64,000 nt of DNA from DAMCAP01 sp964369265 (GCA_964369265.1 CAYJEV010000001.1:5786-69785); one strand, 5' to 3'; counted from the first letter of the stretch, positions 27,062 through 36,252 are shown. Numbers and translations: made by a program. The notes: generated by a model from the sequence alone, not told the origin.

Positions 27062-27490
27062 ATGTATAGAAAAATTTCATGTATCGGTAAGGGAGAAGCT
27101 TTTGATTTAGCTTCCAAAATAAGAACAGATGTATTTATGACTGAGCAAGGGTTTGATAATGAGTTTGACAATTTAGATGAAAAAAGCCTTCATGTAGTTA
27201 TTTTAGATGGAGCAACACCAATAGCAACTGCAAGGGCATATAATAACGATGGTGAAACATTATATCATATAGGCAGAGTTGCAGTTAACAAAAGTTATAG
27301 AAATAAAGGGCTGGGCAATATAGTAATGGCAGCTATTGAAGAGGAGCTTTTGGCTATGGGTGTAAAAGAAGTAGTGCTTTCTGCTCAGTGTACTGTTGAA
27401 GGTTTTTACAAAAAGAGAGGCTATTGCTCATATGGAGAAGTATATCTTGATGAGCATTGTCCACATATTGATATGAAGAAGGTGCTTTAG
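27062..27490 (+). CDS. GNAT-family N-acetyltransferase
   Basis: 142-residue acetyl-CoA-dependent acyltransferase of unknown substrate. The acetyl-CoA binding motif is seen as IGRVAVNKSYRNKGLGNIVM (V-x-x-x-x-R/Q-x-x-G-x-G type), followed by LSAQCTVEGFYKKRGY, the usual C-terminal strand and helix. AAAGAGG precedes the ATG. It is followed after 3 bases by the MurE-like gene, so a cell-wall role is possible but not shown. Confidence 0.85.
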   Translation: MYRKISCIGKGEAFDLASKIRTDVFMTEQGFDNEFDNLDEKSLHVVILDGATPIATARAYNNDGETLYHIGRVAVNKSYRNKGLGNIVMAAIEEELLAMGVKEVVLSAQCTVEGFYKKRGYCSYGEVYLDEHCPHIDMKKVL

Positions 27491-27493
27491 AAG

Positions 27494-28999
27494 ATGAGTG
27501 AAATAAGCCTTAATTTAATAGCAGAAAAACTAAAAGAAGCTGGTTTGTTTATAGAGTTAAAGGGGAGTGTATCGGATATAAAAATCGAGACTACCTCTTT
27601 TGACTCAAGAGAAGCTCTTGCTGGCTGTTTATTTATATGTAAGGGGCAGGCGTTTAAAGAAAGCTTCCTTGATAGCGCAATAAATAATGGTGCTGTAGCT
27701 TATATTTCTGAGGTAGATTATGGAAAAGAAATTCCAGCAATAATTGTTAGCGATATAAGAAAAGCAATGGCTATATCTTCAATGATTGTGTATAATTATC
27801 CACACAACTCTTTAAAGACAATAGGTTTAACTGGCACAAAAGGAAAAACCACAACCTCTTATTTCATACACAACATTTTAAATAAGCACTATAACAAAAA
27901 AACTGGCTTACTTTCTTCGGTTGCAGTTTGCGTTGGAGAGAGGGAATATGAGGCGCATTTAACAACACCTGAATCTCCAGAGCTTCAAAAGTTGCTGGCT
28001 GAAATGGTAGCCTATGATCAAAAAGCGGTTACTATGGAAGTTTCTTCCCAAGCCTATCTTATGAATAGGGTAGATGGAATGACTTTTGATTATGGTGTGT
28101 TTTTAAATGTTGGAGAGGATCATATTGGGCCTTTGGAGCATGTCGACTTTGAAGATTATTTAAGCTGCAAGTTAAAGTTTGTTGAGAACTGCAAGACTAT
28201 GGTTATAAATGCAGACACTGATTATTTTGATAGAATAAAGGCTGTTGCTGATAAGCATTGCGAAAATGTTATAACCTTTGGGGATAAAGGAAGTGCGGAT
28301 TACATTATCTCTAATGTACAGAAGCTGCAATTGGGATTTGAATTTGAGCTAACTTATAAAGGCATCACAGAGGAATATGAAATAACAATGCCAGGCAGAT
28401 TTAACATTGAGAATTCAGTTGCCGCTATTATCATCTCAAAGCAGATAGGAGCATCATATGAAGATATAATCTTAGGGCTTAAAGAAACGAAGGTTATGGG
28501 CAGAATGAATTTATTTGAGGGCAAGGATATTACCATCATAGTAGACTATGCTCATAACTATGTTAGCTTTAAAAAACTATATGAATCAGTAAAGCTTGAT
28601 TACCCTAATAGACGAGTTACAGTATTGTTTGGATGTCCTGGCGGTAAAGCTCATTTAAGAAGGCGTGATATTGGAATGCTTTCTGGAGAGTATGCAGATT
28701 ATATTTATATAACTGCAGAAGACCCACAATATGAAGAAGTTCTAAATATTTGCGAAGATATAGCAAATTTCGTCAAGCCATATAACAAGCCTTATGAAAT
28801 AATTGAAGACAGGGAAACTGCTGTTAGAAAGGCTATCGCTGAAGCGAAAGCTGGAGATGTTCTGCTTTTAACTGGCAAGGGAGAAGAGTTCTATCAAAAA
28901 GTTAGGGGAGAATATGTCTATTATGCCTCTGATTTCGAGCTTGCGAAGGAATGCCTAGAAATACGAGATAGCGAGGTAAGCCATGCCTTTATTAAATAA
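27494..28999 (+). CDS. MurE-like UDP-MurNAc-tripeptide synthetase paralogue
   Basis: Mur ligase of 501 residues, adding an amino acid to UDP-MurNAc-dipeptide or a similar acceptor in the cytoplasm. An N-terminal MurE domain contains the FDSREALAGCLFIC block; the central ATPase domain has the P-loop GLTGTKGKTTTSY, TTPESPELQ and EVSSQAYLMNRV; the C-terminal domain ends in LLTGKGEEFYQ. The specificity loop that reads DNPR in diaminopimelate-adding MurE is EDPQ here, and the usual GKGHE is GKGEE. It may therefore add something other than diaminopimelate, or be a paralogue with another role. The gene overlaps the FemX-like gene by 17 bases. Confidence 0.85.
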   Translation: MSEISLNLIAEKLKEAGLFIELKGSVSDIKIETTSFDSREALAGCLFICKGQAFKESFLDSAINNGAVAYISEVDYGKEIPAIIVSDIRKAMAISSMIVYNYPHNSLKTIGLTGTKGKTTTSYFIHNILNKHYNKKTGLLSSVAVCVGEREYEAHLTTPESPELQKLLAEMVAYDQKAVTMEVSSQAYLMNRVDGMTFDYGVFLNVGEDHIGPLEHVDFEDYLSCKLKFVENCKTMVINADTDYFDRIKAVADKHCENVITFGDKGSADYIISNVQKLQLGFEFELTYKGITEEYEITMPGRFNIENSVAAIIISKQIGASYEDIILGLKETKVMGRMNLFEGKDITIIVDYAHNYVSFKKLYESVKLDYPNRRVTVLFGCPGGKAHLRRRDIGMLSGEYADYIYITAEDPQYEEVLNICEDIANFVKPYNKPYEIIEDRETAVRKAIAEAKAGDVLLLTGKGEEFYQKVRGEYVYYASDFELAKECLEIRDSEVSHAFIK

Positions 29000-30038
29000 A
29001 AATGATGTTAAGGAGCTTGAGGAGTATTCATTATTTCTTGAAACAAGTCCGTATTCTAACACAACTCAATCTATTTTTTGGGCAAAGCTTAAATGGGAAT
29101 GGAACTATGAGGGTGTTTTTGTTAAAAGAGATGGCGAAATTGTAGCTGCTGTAACTGTGCTGATAAAGAAAATAGGTCCTTTTAGTATGATGTATGCACC
29201 AAAAGGCCCAGTATGTGACATAAGCGACTTGTCATTATTAAAAGAGCTTAAGCTAGAAATAGACAAGCTTGCTAAAATGAAAAAAGCTTTTTTATTCACT
29301 TGCGACCCAGAAGTTTCGTTCAATCAAGATATAATAGATGCATTTGTTAGTCTTGGATTTACTGCTAAAAATAGGGGTTGCAGCAAGGATGAGCTAATTC
29401 AGCCGCGTTTTAATATGATGCTCAACATCAAAGATAAAACAGAAGATGAGCTTATGGCTAGCTTTAATGAGAAAACCCGCTATAATATCAGATATGCAAA
29501 GAGAAAGGGCGTTGAGGTTAGATATTCTCGAAGCGATGAAGATATAAAGAAGTTCCATGAAATATCTGAAATTACAGCCATTAGAGATAAGATAACTTGC
29601 AGAAGCCTTCAATACTTTAAGGTTATGAGAGATGTATTTCCAGAGCAATATCTAAGGGTTTACACAGCCGAACATGAAGGTGAGGCTTTATCTGGTGCTA
29701 TAGCTATATGCTATGGGAAAAAGATGTGGTATATATATGGAGCAAGCTCAAATAACAAGCGCAACTTAATGCCTAACCATTTAATGCAGTGGGAGATGAT
29801 TAAGTGGGGGCTTGAGAATGGTTGTGAAGTTTATGATTTTGGTGGAGTGTTTGAGCTATCAAAAGAGAATGGCTTATATCGTTTCAAAGAGGGTTTTTGC
29901 AGAGAAGAAGGTTTGATGGAGCTTGTTGGTGAGTTTGAATTTATATACAACAAAACTCTATACAACTTATTTACAAAGGCTGTGCCAAAAATCAGAGGAA
30001 TAAGAAGGAAAATAGCTATACGCAAACAATCGAAATAA
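28983..30038 (+). CDS. FemAB/FemX-like peptidoglycan bridge transferase
   Basis: 351-residue member of the FemABX aminoacyl-tRNA-dependent transferase family, which builds interpeptide bridges on lipid II. Recognised blocks are NTTQSIFWAKLKWEW, MMYAPKGPV, FNEKTRYNIRYAKRKGVEV and the second GNAT-like half with YGASSNNKRNLMPNHLMQWE and YDFGGV. The start lies inside the end of the MurE-like gene, implying coupling. The combination suggests a stem-peptide variant with its own bridge. The amino acid donated cannot be told from sequence. Confidence 0.87.
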   Translation: MPLLNKNDVKELEEYSLFLETSPYSNTTQSIFWAKLKWEWNYEGVFVKRDGEIVAAVTVLIKKIGPFSMMYAPKGPVCDISDLSLLKELKLEIDKLAKMKKAFLFTCDPEVSFNQDIIDAFVSLGFTAKNRGCSKDELIQPRFNMMLNIKDKTEDELMASFNEKTRYNIRYAKRKGVEVRYSRSDEDIKKFHEISEITAIRDKITCRSLQYFKVMRDVFPEQYLRVYTAEHEGEALSGAIAICYGKKMWYIYGASSNNKRNLMPNHLMQWEMIKWGLENGCEVYDFGGVFELSKENGLYRFKEGFCREEGLMELVGEFEFIYNKTLYNLFTKAVPKIRGIRRKIAIRKQSK

Positions 30039-30042
30039 ACTT

Positions 30043-30071
30043 TAAAGCTGTTGCAGTTTGTGACAGCTTTA
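30043..30071 (+). terminator. Hairpin after the femX-like gene
   Basis: AAAGCTGT/ACAGCTTT, an 8-base perfect stem with an 11-base loop, without a long T run. It is a probable weak terminator. A 12-base palindrome (ATAGTTAACTAT, 30082-30093) and a plausible -10, TAGAAT, follow before the HAD gene. Confidence 0.55.
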
Positions 30072-30133
30072 TGCTTTACTTATAGTTAACTATGTGATAG
30101 AATAAGGAGTAATAATTTATTGGAGGTTAGAGT

Positions 30134-30769
30134 ATGAAAGCAGCTATATTTGATATGGATGGTACACTTATAGATTCAATGTGGGTGTGGCAGAAAACAG
30201 ACGAAACTTATTCAGAGCGTAAGGGCATTACTTTAACTGAAGAAGAACACAAACTAATTGCTGTAATGACCTTTGATGAAGTTCCTGTATACTTAAAGGA
30301 GAAATATAATATTGAAGATGATATCCAAAAAATGAAGGATGATATTATGAATATCGCCCTTGAACTGTTTGATGAGAGGGTAGTTTTTAAGGATGGAGTA
30401 CTTGATTATATTAAAATGCTAAAAGATGAGGGAGTTAAAACTGCTATTGCGACAGCTTCAACCAATGAATTTGTTAATATAGTGCTTGATAAATGTGGTT
30501 CAAGAGAGCTTTTTGATGTTGTTTTGACTTCATATGACATTAAGAGTAGCAAAAGAGAAAGCTCAGAGATATACGATAAGTGCTGCGCTTTGTTAGGAAC
30601 TTCAAAGTCAGATTGTGTTGTGTTTGAAGATGCTTTTCATGCTGCTAAAACTGCGAAAAAGGCAGGGTATTATGTAATAGGTGTGCATGATGAACATAAT
30701 CTTCAAGATAGAGAAGAGTTTAACTTAACTTGCGATAAAGTTATTGATAGCTGGAGAGAGCTAATGTAA
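30134..30769 (+). CDS. HAD-superfamily phosphatase (phosphoglucomutase-like subclass)
   Basis: 211-residue haloacid dehalogenase-fold hydrolase. Motif I is DMDGTLIDS (nucleophile Asp and general acid Asp), motif II lies in TAIATAS, and motif III and IV residues are in KRESSEIY and VVFEDAFHAAKTAKKAGY. A helical cap is inserted after motif I. The substrate is unknown; the family includes beta-phosphoglucomutases and sugar or nucleotide phosphatases. TGGAGG precedes the ATG, and recD2 follows after 13 bases. Confidence 0.85.
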   Translation: MKAAIFDMDGTLIDSMWVWQKTDETYSERKGITLTEEEHKLIAVMTFDEVPVYLKEKYNIEDDIQKMKDDIMNIALELFDERVVFKDGVLDYIKMLKDEGVKTAIATASTNEFVNIVLDKCGSRELFDVVLTSYDIKSSKRESSEIYDKCCALLGTSKSDCVVFEDAFHAAKTAKKAGYYVIGVHDEHNLQDREEFNLTCDKVIDSWRELM

Positions 30770-30782
30770 AGGGGGGAGTCAG

Positions 30783-32975
30783 TTGAGCAGGAGCGAAGTT
30801 GTTAATGGAACAGTCGAAGATATTACATATCACAATGAACAAAATGGCTTTACAATAATGGTGCTCTCAACAGCTGACGACGAGGTTTTGACTGTTCTTG
30901 GGGAGCTTTTAGAGCCAGCTTATGGTGAAGAGCTCGAATGTACAGGAGTGTACACAACCCATCCAACATATGGTAGGCAGTTCAAAGCAACAGCAATTCA
31001 AAGGATATTGCCCTCAGGAGCATCAGCCATATTAAGATATCTTTCTGGTGGTGCTATTAAAGGGATAGGCCCTGGTATTGCTGCTAGAATAGTGACTAAA
31101 TTTGGCGATGACACTCTTGATGTGCTTGAAAACAACCCTGAATTTTTAGCGGAGATAAAGGGGATTAGCAGCCAAAAGGCAATGTCTATTGGGGAAGAAT
31201 ATAAAAGAATATTCGGTCTTCGTTCTGTGATGATTTCTCTTGCAAGCTATGGAATAAATTCCAGCAGCGCAATTGCTGTGTGGAAGCGCTTTGGAGCGAT
31301 GACAAAAGAGATTATTGACACAAACCCATATCTGCTTAGTGACGACGAACTTAACATAAGCTTTGAGAGCATTGATTTAATCGCAGATAGGCTAGGCTTT
31401 AAGCCAGAAGACAGGGAGAGGGTTCGTGGCGGTATATGTTATGTGCTTAGATATAATAAAAATAATGGGCATTGTTGCCTGCCGATGGATAAATTTCTTT
31501 CCTCAGTTAGCGAGTTCTTAAATATAGATAAACAAGCAGTTTTAGATAATATTGAAGACTTGATAGAGGATAACGACATAGTTAGATATACTTCTGAGGG
31601 AGAGGAATATATTTATCTTCCTGAGCTTTTTGATAGTGAATGTTATATTGCTGGAAGAATTTTAGGCATGATGAAACTAAGCTATAGCGAGAAGGCTGTT
31701 TCAGACGAAGAGGTTGAAGCTATAGAAAAAGAGTCTAGCATTGGCTATGCAGAAGAGCAGAAGAATGCGCTTCACCAAGCTGTTAATCACAGCTTAATGA
31801 TATTAACAGGAGGGCCTGGTACAGGAAAGACCACAACCTTAAATGGCATACTTAAGCTTTTTGAGAGGCGTGGAATGAAGGTGCTTTTGGCTGCACCAAC
31901 AGGAAGAGCAGCAAAGCGACTTGCTGAACTTACTGGAAAAGAAGCAAAGACAATACATAGGCTTTTAGAGGTTGATTTTACTTCTGAAAAACTAGCTTTT
32001 AGAAGAAACCAAACTAATCCTCTGCAAGTAGATGCAATTATTGTAGATGAGATGTCTATGGTGGATATTAAGCTTTTTGAAAATTTGCTTTCTGCTGTTA
32101 AGCTAGGGAGTAAACTTATAATGGTTGGTGATCCAGATCAGCTCCCATCAGTAGGTCCTGGAAATGTCTTAAGGGATTTAATAGCTTCTGAAATTGTTCC
32201 AACAGTGAATTTAAATCATATATTTCGTCAAGCAGCTCAAAGCAGTATAGTTGTAGCGGCTCATGATATTGTTTCTGGCGAAATGCCTAATCTTACTAAA
32301 AGAGATAGCGATTTTTTCTTTTTAGAGAGGGGAAGCAATGCTGGAGTGATTGAAACAGTTGCTGAGTTAGTGGCTAGGCGATTGCCTAAAGCCTACAACC
32401 TTAAGCCAACTGAAGATATTCAAATAATATGCCCTTCTCGCAAAACTGTTATTGGAACAGAGGGCTTAAATAGACAAATTCAAGCAATTCTAAACCCTCC
32501 TTCTCCACAAAAAAAGGAAGTTGAAAAGTTTGGCATAACCTATCGTGAAGGCGATAAAGTAATGCAGATAAAAAACAACTACGATATTATTTGGACTCAA
32601 AATGATGAAGAGGGCATGGGTATTTTCAATGGCGATATTGGCTGGATTGAGATGATTGATAAGCCATCAAAAAGCATTATCATTCGCTTTGAAGATAAAA
32701 CGGCAACCTATACCTTCGATATGCTAACCGAAATTGATCTTGCGTATGCTATAACTGTGCATAAAAGCCAAGGCAACGAATTTGAAGCCGTTATAATTCC
32801 TATAACAGGAACACATTCAAGGCTTTATTATAGAAATTTGCTGTACACTGCTGTTACAAGAGCAAAAAAGCTTCTGGTAATAGTTGGACAACAAGCATCA
32901 ATTCATCAAATGGTGTCAACAACTAATAAAATGAAAAGATACTCAAATTTAAAGTCTATATTAGTGAGTGACTAG
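30783..32975 (+). CDS. recD2: RecD2-type ATP-dependent DNA helicase
   Basis: 5'-3' superfamily 1B helicase of the stand-alone RecD2 type, implicated in replication-fork and recombination repair. The 730 residues have an N-terminal OB-like and helix-hairpin-helix region (IKGIGPGIAARIV), Walker A GGPGTGKTTTLN at about residue 343, VDEMSMVD as Walker B, GDPDQLPSVGPGNVL and a C-terminal motif VI region (AITVHKSQGNEF, YTAVTRAKKLL). The start is TTG with GGGGGGAG immediately upstream. Confidence 0.94.
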   Translation: MSRSEVVNGTVEDITYHNEQNGFTIMVLSTADDEVLTVLGELLEPAYGEELECTGVYTTHPTYGRQFKATAIQRILPSGASAILRYLSGGAIKGIGPGIAARIVTKFGDDTLDVLENNPEFLAEIKGISSQKAMSIGEEYKRIFGLRSVMISLASYGINSSSAIAVWKRFGAMTKEIIDTNPYLLSDDELNISFESIDLIADRLGFKPEDRERVRGGICYVLRYNKNNGHCCLPMDKFLSSVSEFLNIDKQAVLDNIEDLIEDNDIVRYTSEGEEYIYLPELFDSECYIAGRILGMMKLSYSEKAVSDEEVEAIEKESSIGYAEEQKNALHQAVNHSLMILTGGPGTGKTTTLNGILKLFERRGMKVLLAAPTGRAAKRLAELTGKEAKTIHRLLEVDFTSEKLAFRRNQTNPLQVDAIIVDEMSMVDIKLFENLLSAVKLGSKLIMVGDPDQLPSVGPGNVLRDLIASEIVPTVNLNHIFRQAAQSSIVVAAHDIVSGEMPNLTKRDSDFFFLERGSNAGVIETVAELVARRLPKAYNLKPTEDIQIICPSRKTVIGTEGLNRQIQAILNPPSPQKKEVEKFGITYREGDKVMQIKNNYDIIWTQNDEEGMGIFNGDIGWIEMIDKPSKSIIIRFEDKTATYTFDMLTEIDLAYAITVHKSQGNEFEAVIIPITGTHSRLYYRNLLYTAVTRAKKLLVIVGQQASIHQMVSTTNKMKRYSNLKSILVSD

Positions 32976-32988
32976 TTTTAAAGATATT

Positions 32989-33065
32989 TCTTATCATTCC
33001 TTGCTCATCTGATGAGGAAATGAGCTTCAAATTTTTATGCCGTTGATGAGCGGCGGAATGGAGCA
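32989..33065. repeat. 77-bp palindromic repeat, copy 1
   Basis: Identical to copy 2 at 33140-33216 except for one base (C at 33040, T at 33191). It has nested inverted arms: CATTCC...GGAATG outside and GCTCATC...GATGAGC inside, so it can fold into a long hairpin. It is intergenic between recD2 and comF, and much like a non-autonomous intergenic repeat. No open frame in it looks genuine. Confidence 0.85.
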
Positions 33066-33139
33066 ACAGTTTGCTTTGCAAACAATTGCCTCGCAGGGGC
33101 GATGTGCAGGGCGATTGCCGCCCTTATGCACAATAATGC
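33066..33139. repeat. Hairpin-rich spacer between the two palindromic repeats
   Basis: The 74-base segment holds GTTTGC/GCAAAC with a TTT loop and a GC-rich stem, TGTGCA plus GGGCG pairing with CGCCC plus TGCACA (3-base bulge). It is more GC-rich than the surroundings. There is no T run, so a terminator is unlikely. Confidence 0.6.
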
Positions 33140-33216
33140 TCTTATCATTCCTTGCTCATCTGATGAGGAAATGAGCTTCAAATTTTTATGTCGTTGATGA
33201 GCGGCGGAATGGAGCA
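33140..33216. repeat. 77-bp palindromic repeat, copy 2
   Basis: Second copy, offset 151 bases from copy 1 with a single mismatch. Its last bases, GGAGCA, provide the ribosome-binding site for comF, so the repeat is part of that gene's translation signal. Confidence 0.85.
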
Positions 33217-33218
33217 TT

Positions 33219-33914
33219 ATGATGTTAAGATTACTGCTGGCGAAAAGATGCTTTTTATGTGAGAGAGCAATTAAGAGAAACTTCGTTGCTTGTGTTGATT
33301 GCCATCCTCTGTTGGAGGATGTTAGTATAAGCTCCCACAAAGAAAAAATGTGTGAAGTTTGTGGAAAGCTAGACGGAAAATGCATTTGCGATAGAATAAC
33401 TAATTTAGATGCAACTGTATTTCCTTACTTTTATAATGACATCACCAAAAATATAGCAGTGTCAATCAAAAAAGTATATAACAAAGACAAGATAACACAT
33501 CTTGCAGAAGAAATGGCAACTGCTATGAAAAGCAAGGCTTTGTTATCTGGATATGATTATGTGACATATATTCCAACAACTATTGATAAAATAGAAGAGA
33601 GAGGGTTTAACATCTCTTTTTTATTGGCTAAGGAGTTTAGCAAGCTTGTAAATAAAGAGCTGGTTAAGCCTGTTATAGTTAGGGAGAAGGTTGGAGTTGA
33701 CCAACACACATTAAAGGTTACCCAGCGTAAAGAAAATGCCTTAAGACAATATCAGCCAACAGGAGAAATCATAAGCGGAAGCTTTATTTTAATTGATGAT
33801 ATTGTAACAGGAGGAGATACTCTAAATAGATGTGCAGAGCTGTTATTAAAAGCTGGCGCAAAAAATGTTATAGGGTTGACTGCGTTTGGTACAGGAAGAA
33901 CTGAGGAAATTTAG
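33219..33914 (+). CDS. comF: ComF-family phosphoribosyltransferase-like protein
   Basis: 231-residue protein of the ComF family, linked to DNA uptake in competent bacteria and widely kept elsewhere. An N-terminal zinc-binding part has cysteine pairs (CFLCERA, ACVDC, CEVCGKLDGKCIC). The C-terminal type I phosphoribosyltransferase fold has YIPTTIDKIEERGFN and the PRPP-loop ILIDDIVTGGDTL. Two ATGs (33219, 33222) are possible; GGAG at 33211-33214 suits the second better. Its ribosome-binding site lies in the preceding repeat. Confidence 0.92.
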   Translation: MMLRLLLAKRCFLCERAIKRNFVACVDCHPLLEDVSISSHKEKMCEVCGKLDGKCICDRITNLDATVFPYFYNDITKNIAVSIKKVYNKDKITHLAEEMATAMKSKALLSGYDYVTYIPTTIDKIEERGFNISFLLAKEFSKLVNKELVKPVIVREKVGVDQHTLKVTQRKENALRQYQPTGEIISGSFILIDDIVTGGDTLNRCAELLLKAGAKNVIGLTAFGTGRTEEI

Positions 33915-33933
33915 ATTTAATTTGGAGGATTTA

Positions 33934-34953
33934 ATGGGAATATCACAAGATATTGGAATAGATTTAGGAACAGCGAACTTGCTTATATGCGATCCAGATG
34001 GCAACATTCTTCTTAATGAGCCGTCTGTTGTTGCAGTAAACACAAGAACAGGCGATGTTATGGCTGTTGGCGATGAGGCAAATCAAATGCTTGGTAGAAC
34101 GCCTGATCATGTTAAGGCTGTTATGCCATTGCAAGACGGAGTTATATCAGACTTTGATATGACATCAGCAATGATAATGGGTTTTATGAAAAAGGTGTAT
34201 AGTGGAAGTGCTATACGTCCTAGAGTAATTGTATGTGTGCCATCTGCTATAACAGACGTTGAGTCAAAGGCTGTTGTAGAAACTGCTGTTAGAGCAGGAG
34301 CAAGAAAAGTGTATTTGATTGAAGAACCTGTTGCTGCTGCGATTGGTTCAGGAATTGATATAACAAAGCCAGAGGGAAGGGTTATAGTTGATATTGGAGG
34401 AGGAACAACCGATATAGCTGTGCTTTCCTTTAGTGGGATTGTATGCAAAAGATCTATTAAATCAGCTGGTAGAAAGCTTGACCTTTCAATTGTGCGATAT
34501 GTTAAGAAAAAACATAATGTTATAATAGGCGAAAAGAACGCTGAAATGATTAAAAAGCAGATAGTTAGTGTGTATTTCGATGAGGATAAATCTTGTGAGG
34601 TTAAAGGCAAGGATGCTGTAACAGGGCTTCCAGTCACTATAACAGTTACAAGAAGCGAACTAAAGCCTGTTGTCGAAGATTTAGCAGAGGATATTTTCTA
34701 TTCTTTAAGAAAAATCTTAGAGATAACTCCTCCTGAGCTTTCAGCTGATATTTACAATACAGGCATTTTCTTAACTGGTGGAGGGGCTTTAATTGATGGG
34801 CTTGATAGGTATTTGGAAGAGAAATCAGGGCTATCTGTTTATAAATCAGACAATCCAATTGAATGCGTTGCTATAGGAACGGCGAAGGCTTTTGGATATT
34901 TAGGTAGGCTTTATGATGGCTTTGTTAAAACGAGTGCATTTAGTCACAACTAA
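33934..34953 (+). CDS. mreB: MreB/Mbl-family rod-shape actin homologue
   Basis: Bacterial actin that organises lateral wall synthesis under the membrane. The 339 residues begin MGISQDIGIDLGTANLLI, the phosphate-1 loop of actin-fold ATPases, then ISDFDMTSAMI, IEEPVAAAIGSG and DIGGGTTDIAVLS (phosphate 2) and LTGGGALIDGLDRYL (adenosine motif). ATG 33934 is chosen over the longer frame because TTTGGAGG is correctly placed. No mreC or mreD follows, so this may be an Mbl or MreBH-like paralogue rather than the mreBCD copy. Confidence 0.93.
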   Translation: MGISQDIGIDLGTANLLICDPDGNILLNEPSVVAVNTRTGDVMAVGDEANQMLGRTPDHVKAVMPLQDGVISDFDMTSAMIMGFMKKVYSGSAIRPRVIVCVPSAITDVESKAVVETAVRAGARKVYLIEEPVAAAIGSGIDITKPEGRVIVDIGGGTTDIAVLSFSGIVCKRSIKSAGRKLDLSIVRYVKKKHNVIIGEKNAEMIKKQIVSVYFDEDKSCEVKGKDAVTGLPVTITVTRSELKPVVEDLAEDIFYSLRKILEITPPELSADIYNTGIFLTGGGALIDGLDRYLEEKSGLSVYKSDNPIECVAIGTAKAFGYLGRLYDGFVKTSAFSHN

Positions 34954-34988
34954 ATTATAAGAAAAAATTTAGATATTGGAGAGAAAAA

Positions 34989-36242
34989 ATGACCAGAACA
35001 GATCAGAAGTTTTATGGATGGAAAATAGCTATATTAGGATTTTTAATAACAGGATGTACAGTAGGGCTTCTGCAAAACTGCAATGGTATTTTCTTGAAGC
35101 CTGTAACAGAAGAGCTAGGTTTTTTACGAAGCCAATTATCACTATACTCAACAATTTCTAGCATAACAACAGTTTTGCTTCTTCCAGTATTTAGTGAGCT
35201 ATATTCTAAATTTAAGCTAAAAAATATGCTGCTATTATGTGGAATACTTATGAGCATGCTATATTTTTCATATTCCTTCGCTTCTGAAATATGGCATTTT
35301 TATGTTATTGCTGTTTTAATAGGTTCTGTTACAAATGGAACTACCATAACTATAATTGGAATAATTATAAATAACTGGTTTCAAGATAAGAGGGGAATAG
35401 CGGCAGGAATTGCATTTTCTGGCTCTGGTGTATTTGCTGCGACCATAATACCAATACTAAATAGAGTCATTGAAACATATGGCTGGCAGTGGGGATATAG
35501 AATGCTTGGTTGTTTAGCTGTAGTTATTTTTATTCCTTTGGTTGTATTTTTTATGAAAACTTCGCCATCTGATATAGGACAAGCTCCTTATGTAGACAAA
35601 GAGAACAGCAAGGATAATTTAACGGCACTAGCAGCATCTGGTGTTCCTAAAAATAAAGCAATTAAAACCCCAACATTTATTTTCCTTGCTATAGCTGCCT
35701 TTATTGTAGGATTTGGAAGCATGGGAGGCGTTCAGCCCCACACTATGGCGTATCTAACCGATGTTGGATATGACAGCACATTCTCTTCAATGATGTCCTC
35801 AATGATAATGGTTGGCATGATAGTAGGGAAACTAGGCCTTGGTTATATATTCGATAAGATAGGTGCTTTTAGAGGGGCGATGATAAATGGAGCTGCTGGC
35901 TTTTTTGGTGTAGTTTTTGTGATTATGGCAGAAAATTCAATGATGATGGCTATTATATATGGCTTGACTATGGGAATTGCTTGCTCTGGCGGAACAGTAA
36001 CTATAAACTATTTAACAGCAAGCTATTTTGGAGATTTAGACTTCAAGCGACTTCTGCCCCTATTAACTATGGCTTTTATGATTGGTGTTTCGCTTGGAAA
36101 TCCATTTTCAGGATTGATATTTGATTTAACAGGAAATTATTCTGCTGCTTGGAATGTGTATCTAGTCGCTACTTTAATAGGATGGGCAAGCTTCTTTTTA
36201 GCGAATAAGTTTTCAAAGAGATTAGAGTTTGAAACAAAGTAA
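34989..36242 (+). CDS. Major facilitator superfamily transporter
   Basis: 417-residue multi-spanning permease. It has about twelve hydrophobic segments, a central cytoplasmic loop around residues 200-225 (YVDKENSKDN), and WFQDKRGIAAGIAFSGSG, which resembles the motif of the oxalate/formate-antiporter and monocarboxylate branch. The substrate is unknown; an organic-anion role is only a guess. TTGGAGAG precedes the ATG. The desulfurase-like gene follows after 10 bases, so the pair may be co-transcribed. Confidence 0.85.
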   Translation: MTRTDQKFYGWKIAILGFLITGCTVGLLQNCNGIFLKPVTEELGFLRSQLSLYSTISSITTVLLLPVFSELYSKFKLKNMLLLCGILMSMLYFSYSFASEIWHFYVIAVLIGSVTNGTTITIIGIIINNWFQDKRGIAAGIAFSGSGVFAATIIPILNRVIETYGWQWGYRMLGCLAVVIFIPLVVFFMKTSPSDIGQAPYVDKENSKDNLTALAASGVPKNKAIKTPTFIFLAIAAFIVGFGSMGGVQPHTMAYLTDVGYDSTFSSMMSSMIMVGMIVGKLGLGYIFDKIGAFRGAMINGAAGFFGVVFVIMAENSMMMAIIYGLTMGIACSGGTVTINYLTASYFGDLDFKRLLPLLTMAFMIGVSLGNPFSGLIFDLTGNYSAAWNVYLVATLIGWASFFLANKFSKRLEFETK

Positions 36243-36252
36243 GAGGTGCTTT

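Noticed and set aside
32989..33216. CRISPR array
   Set aside because: Only two copies, of 77 bases with internal inverted arms, and no cas genes nearby; a dispersed palindromic repeat fits better.
33035..33385. Minus-strand 116-codon open frame across the repeat and comF start
   Set aside because: It covers the palindromic repeat and the antisense of comF, has no convincing ribosome-binding site and looks like an artefact of the repeat.
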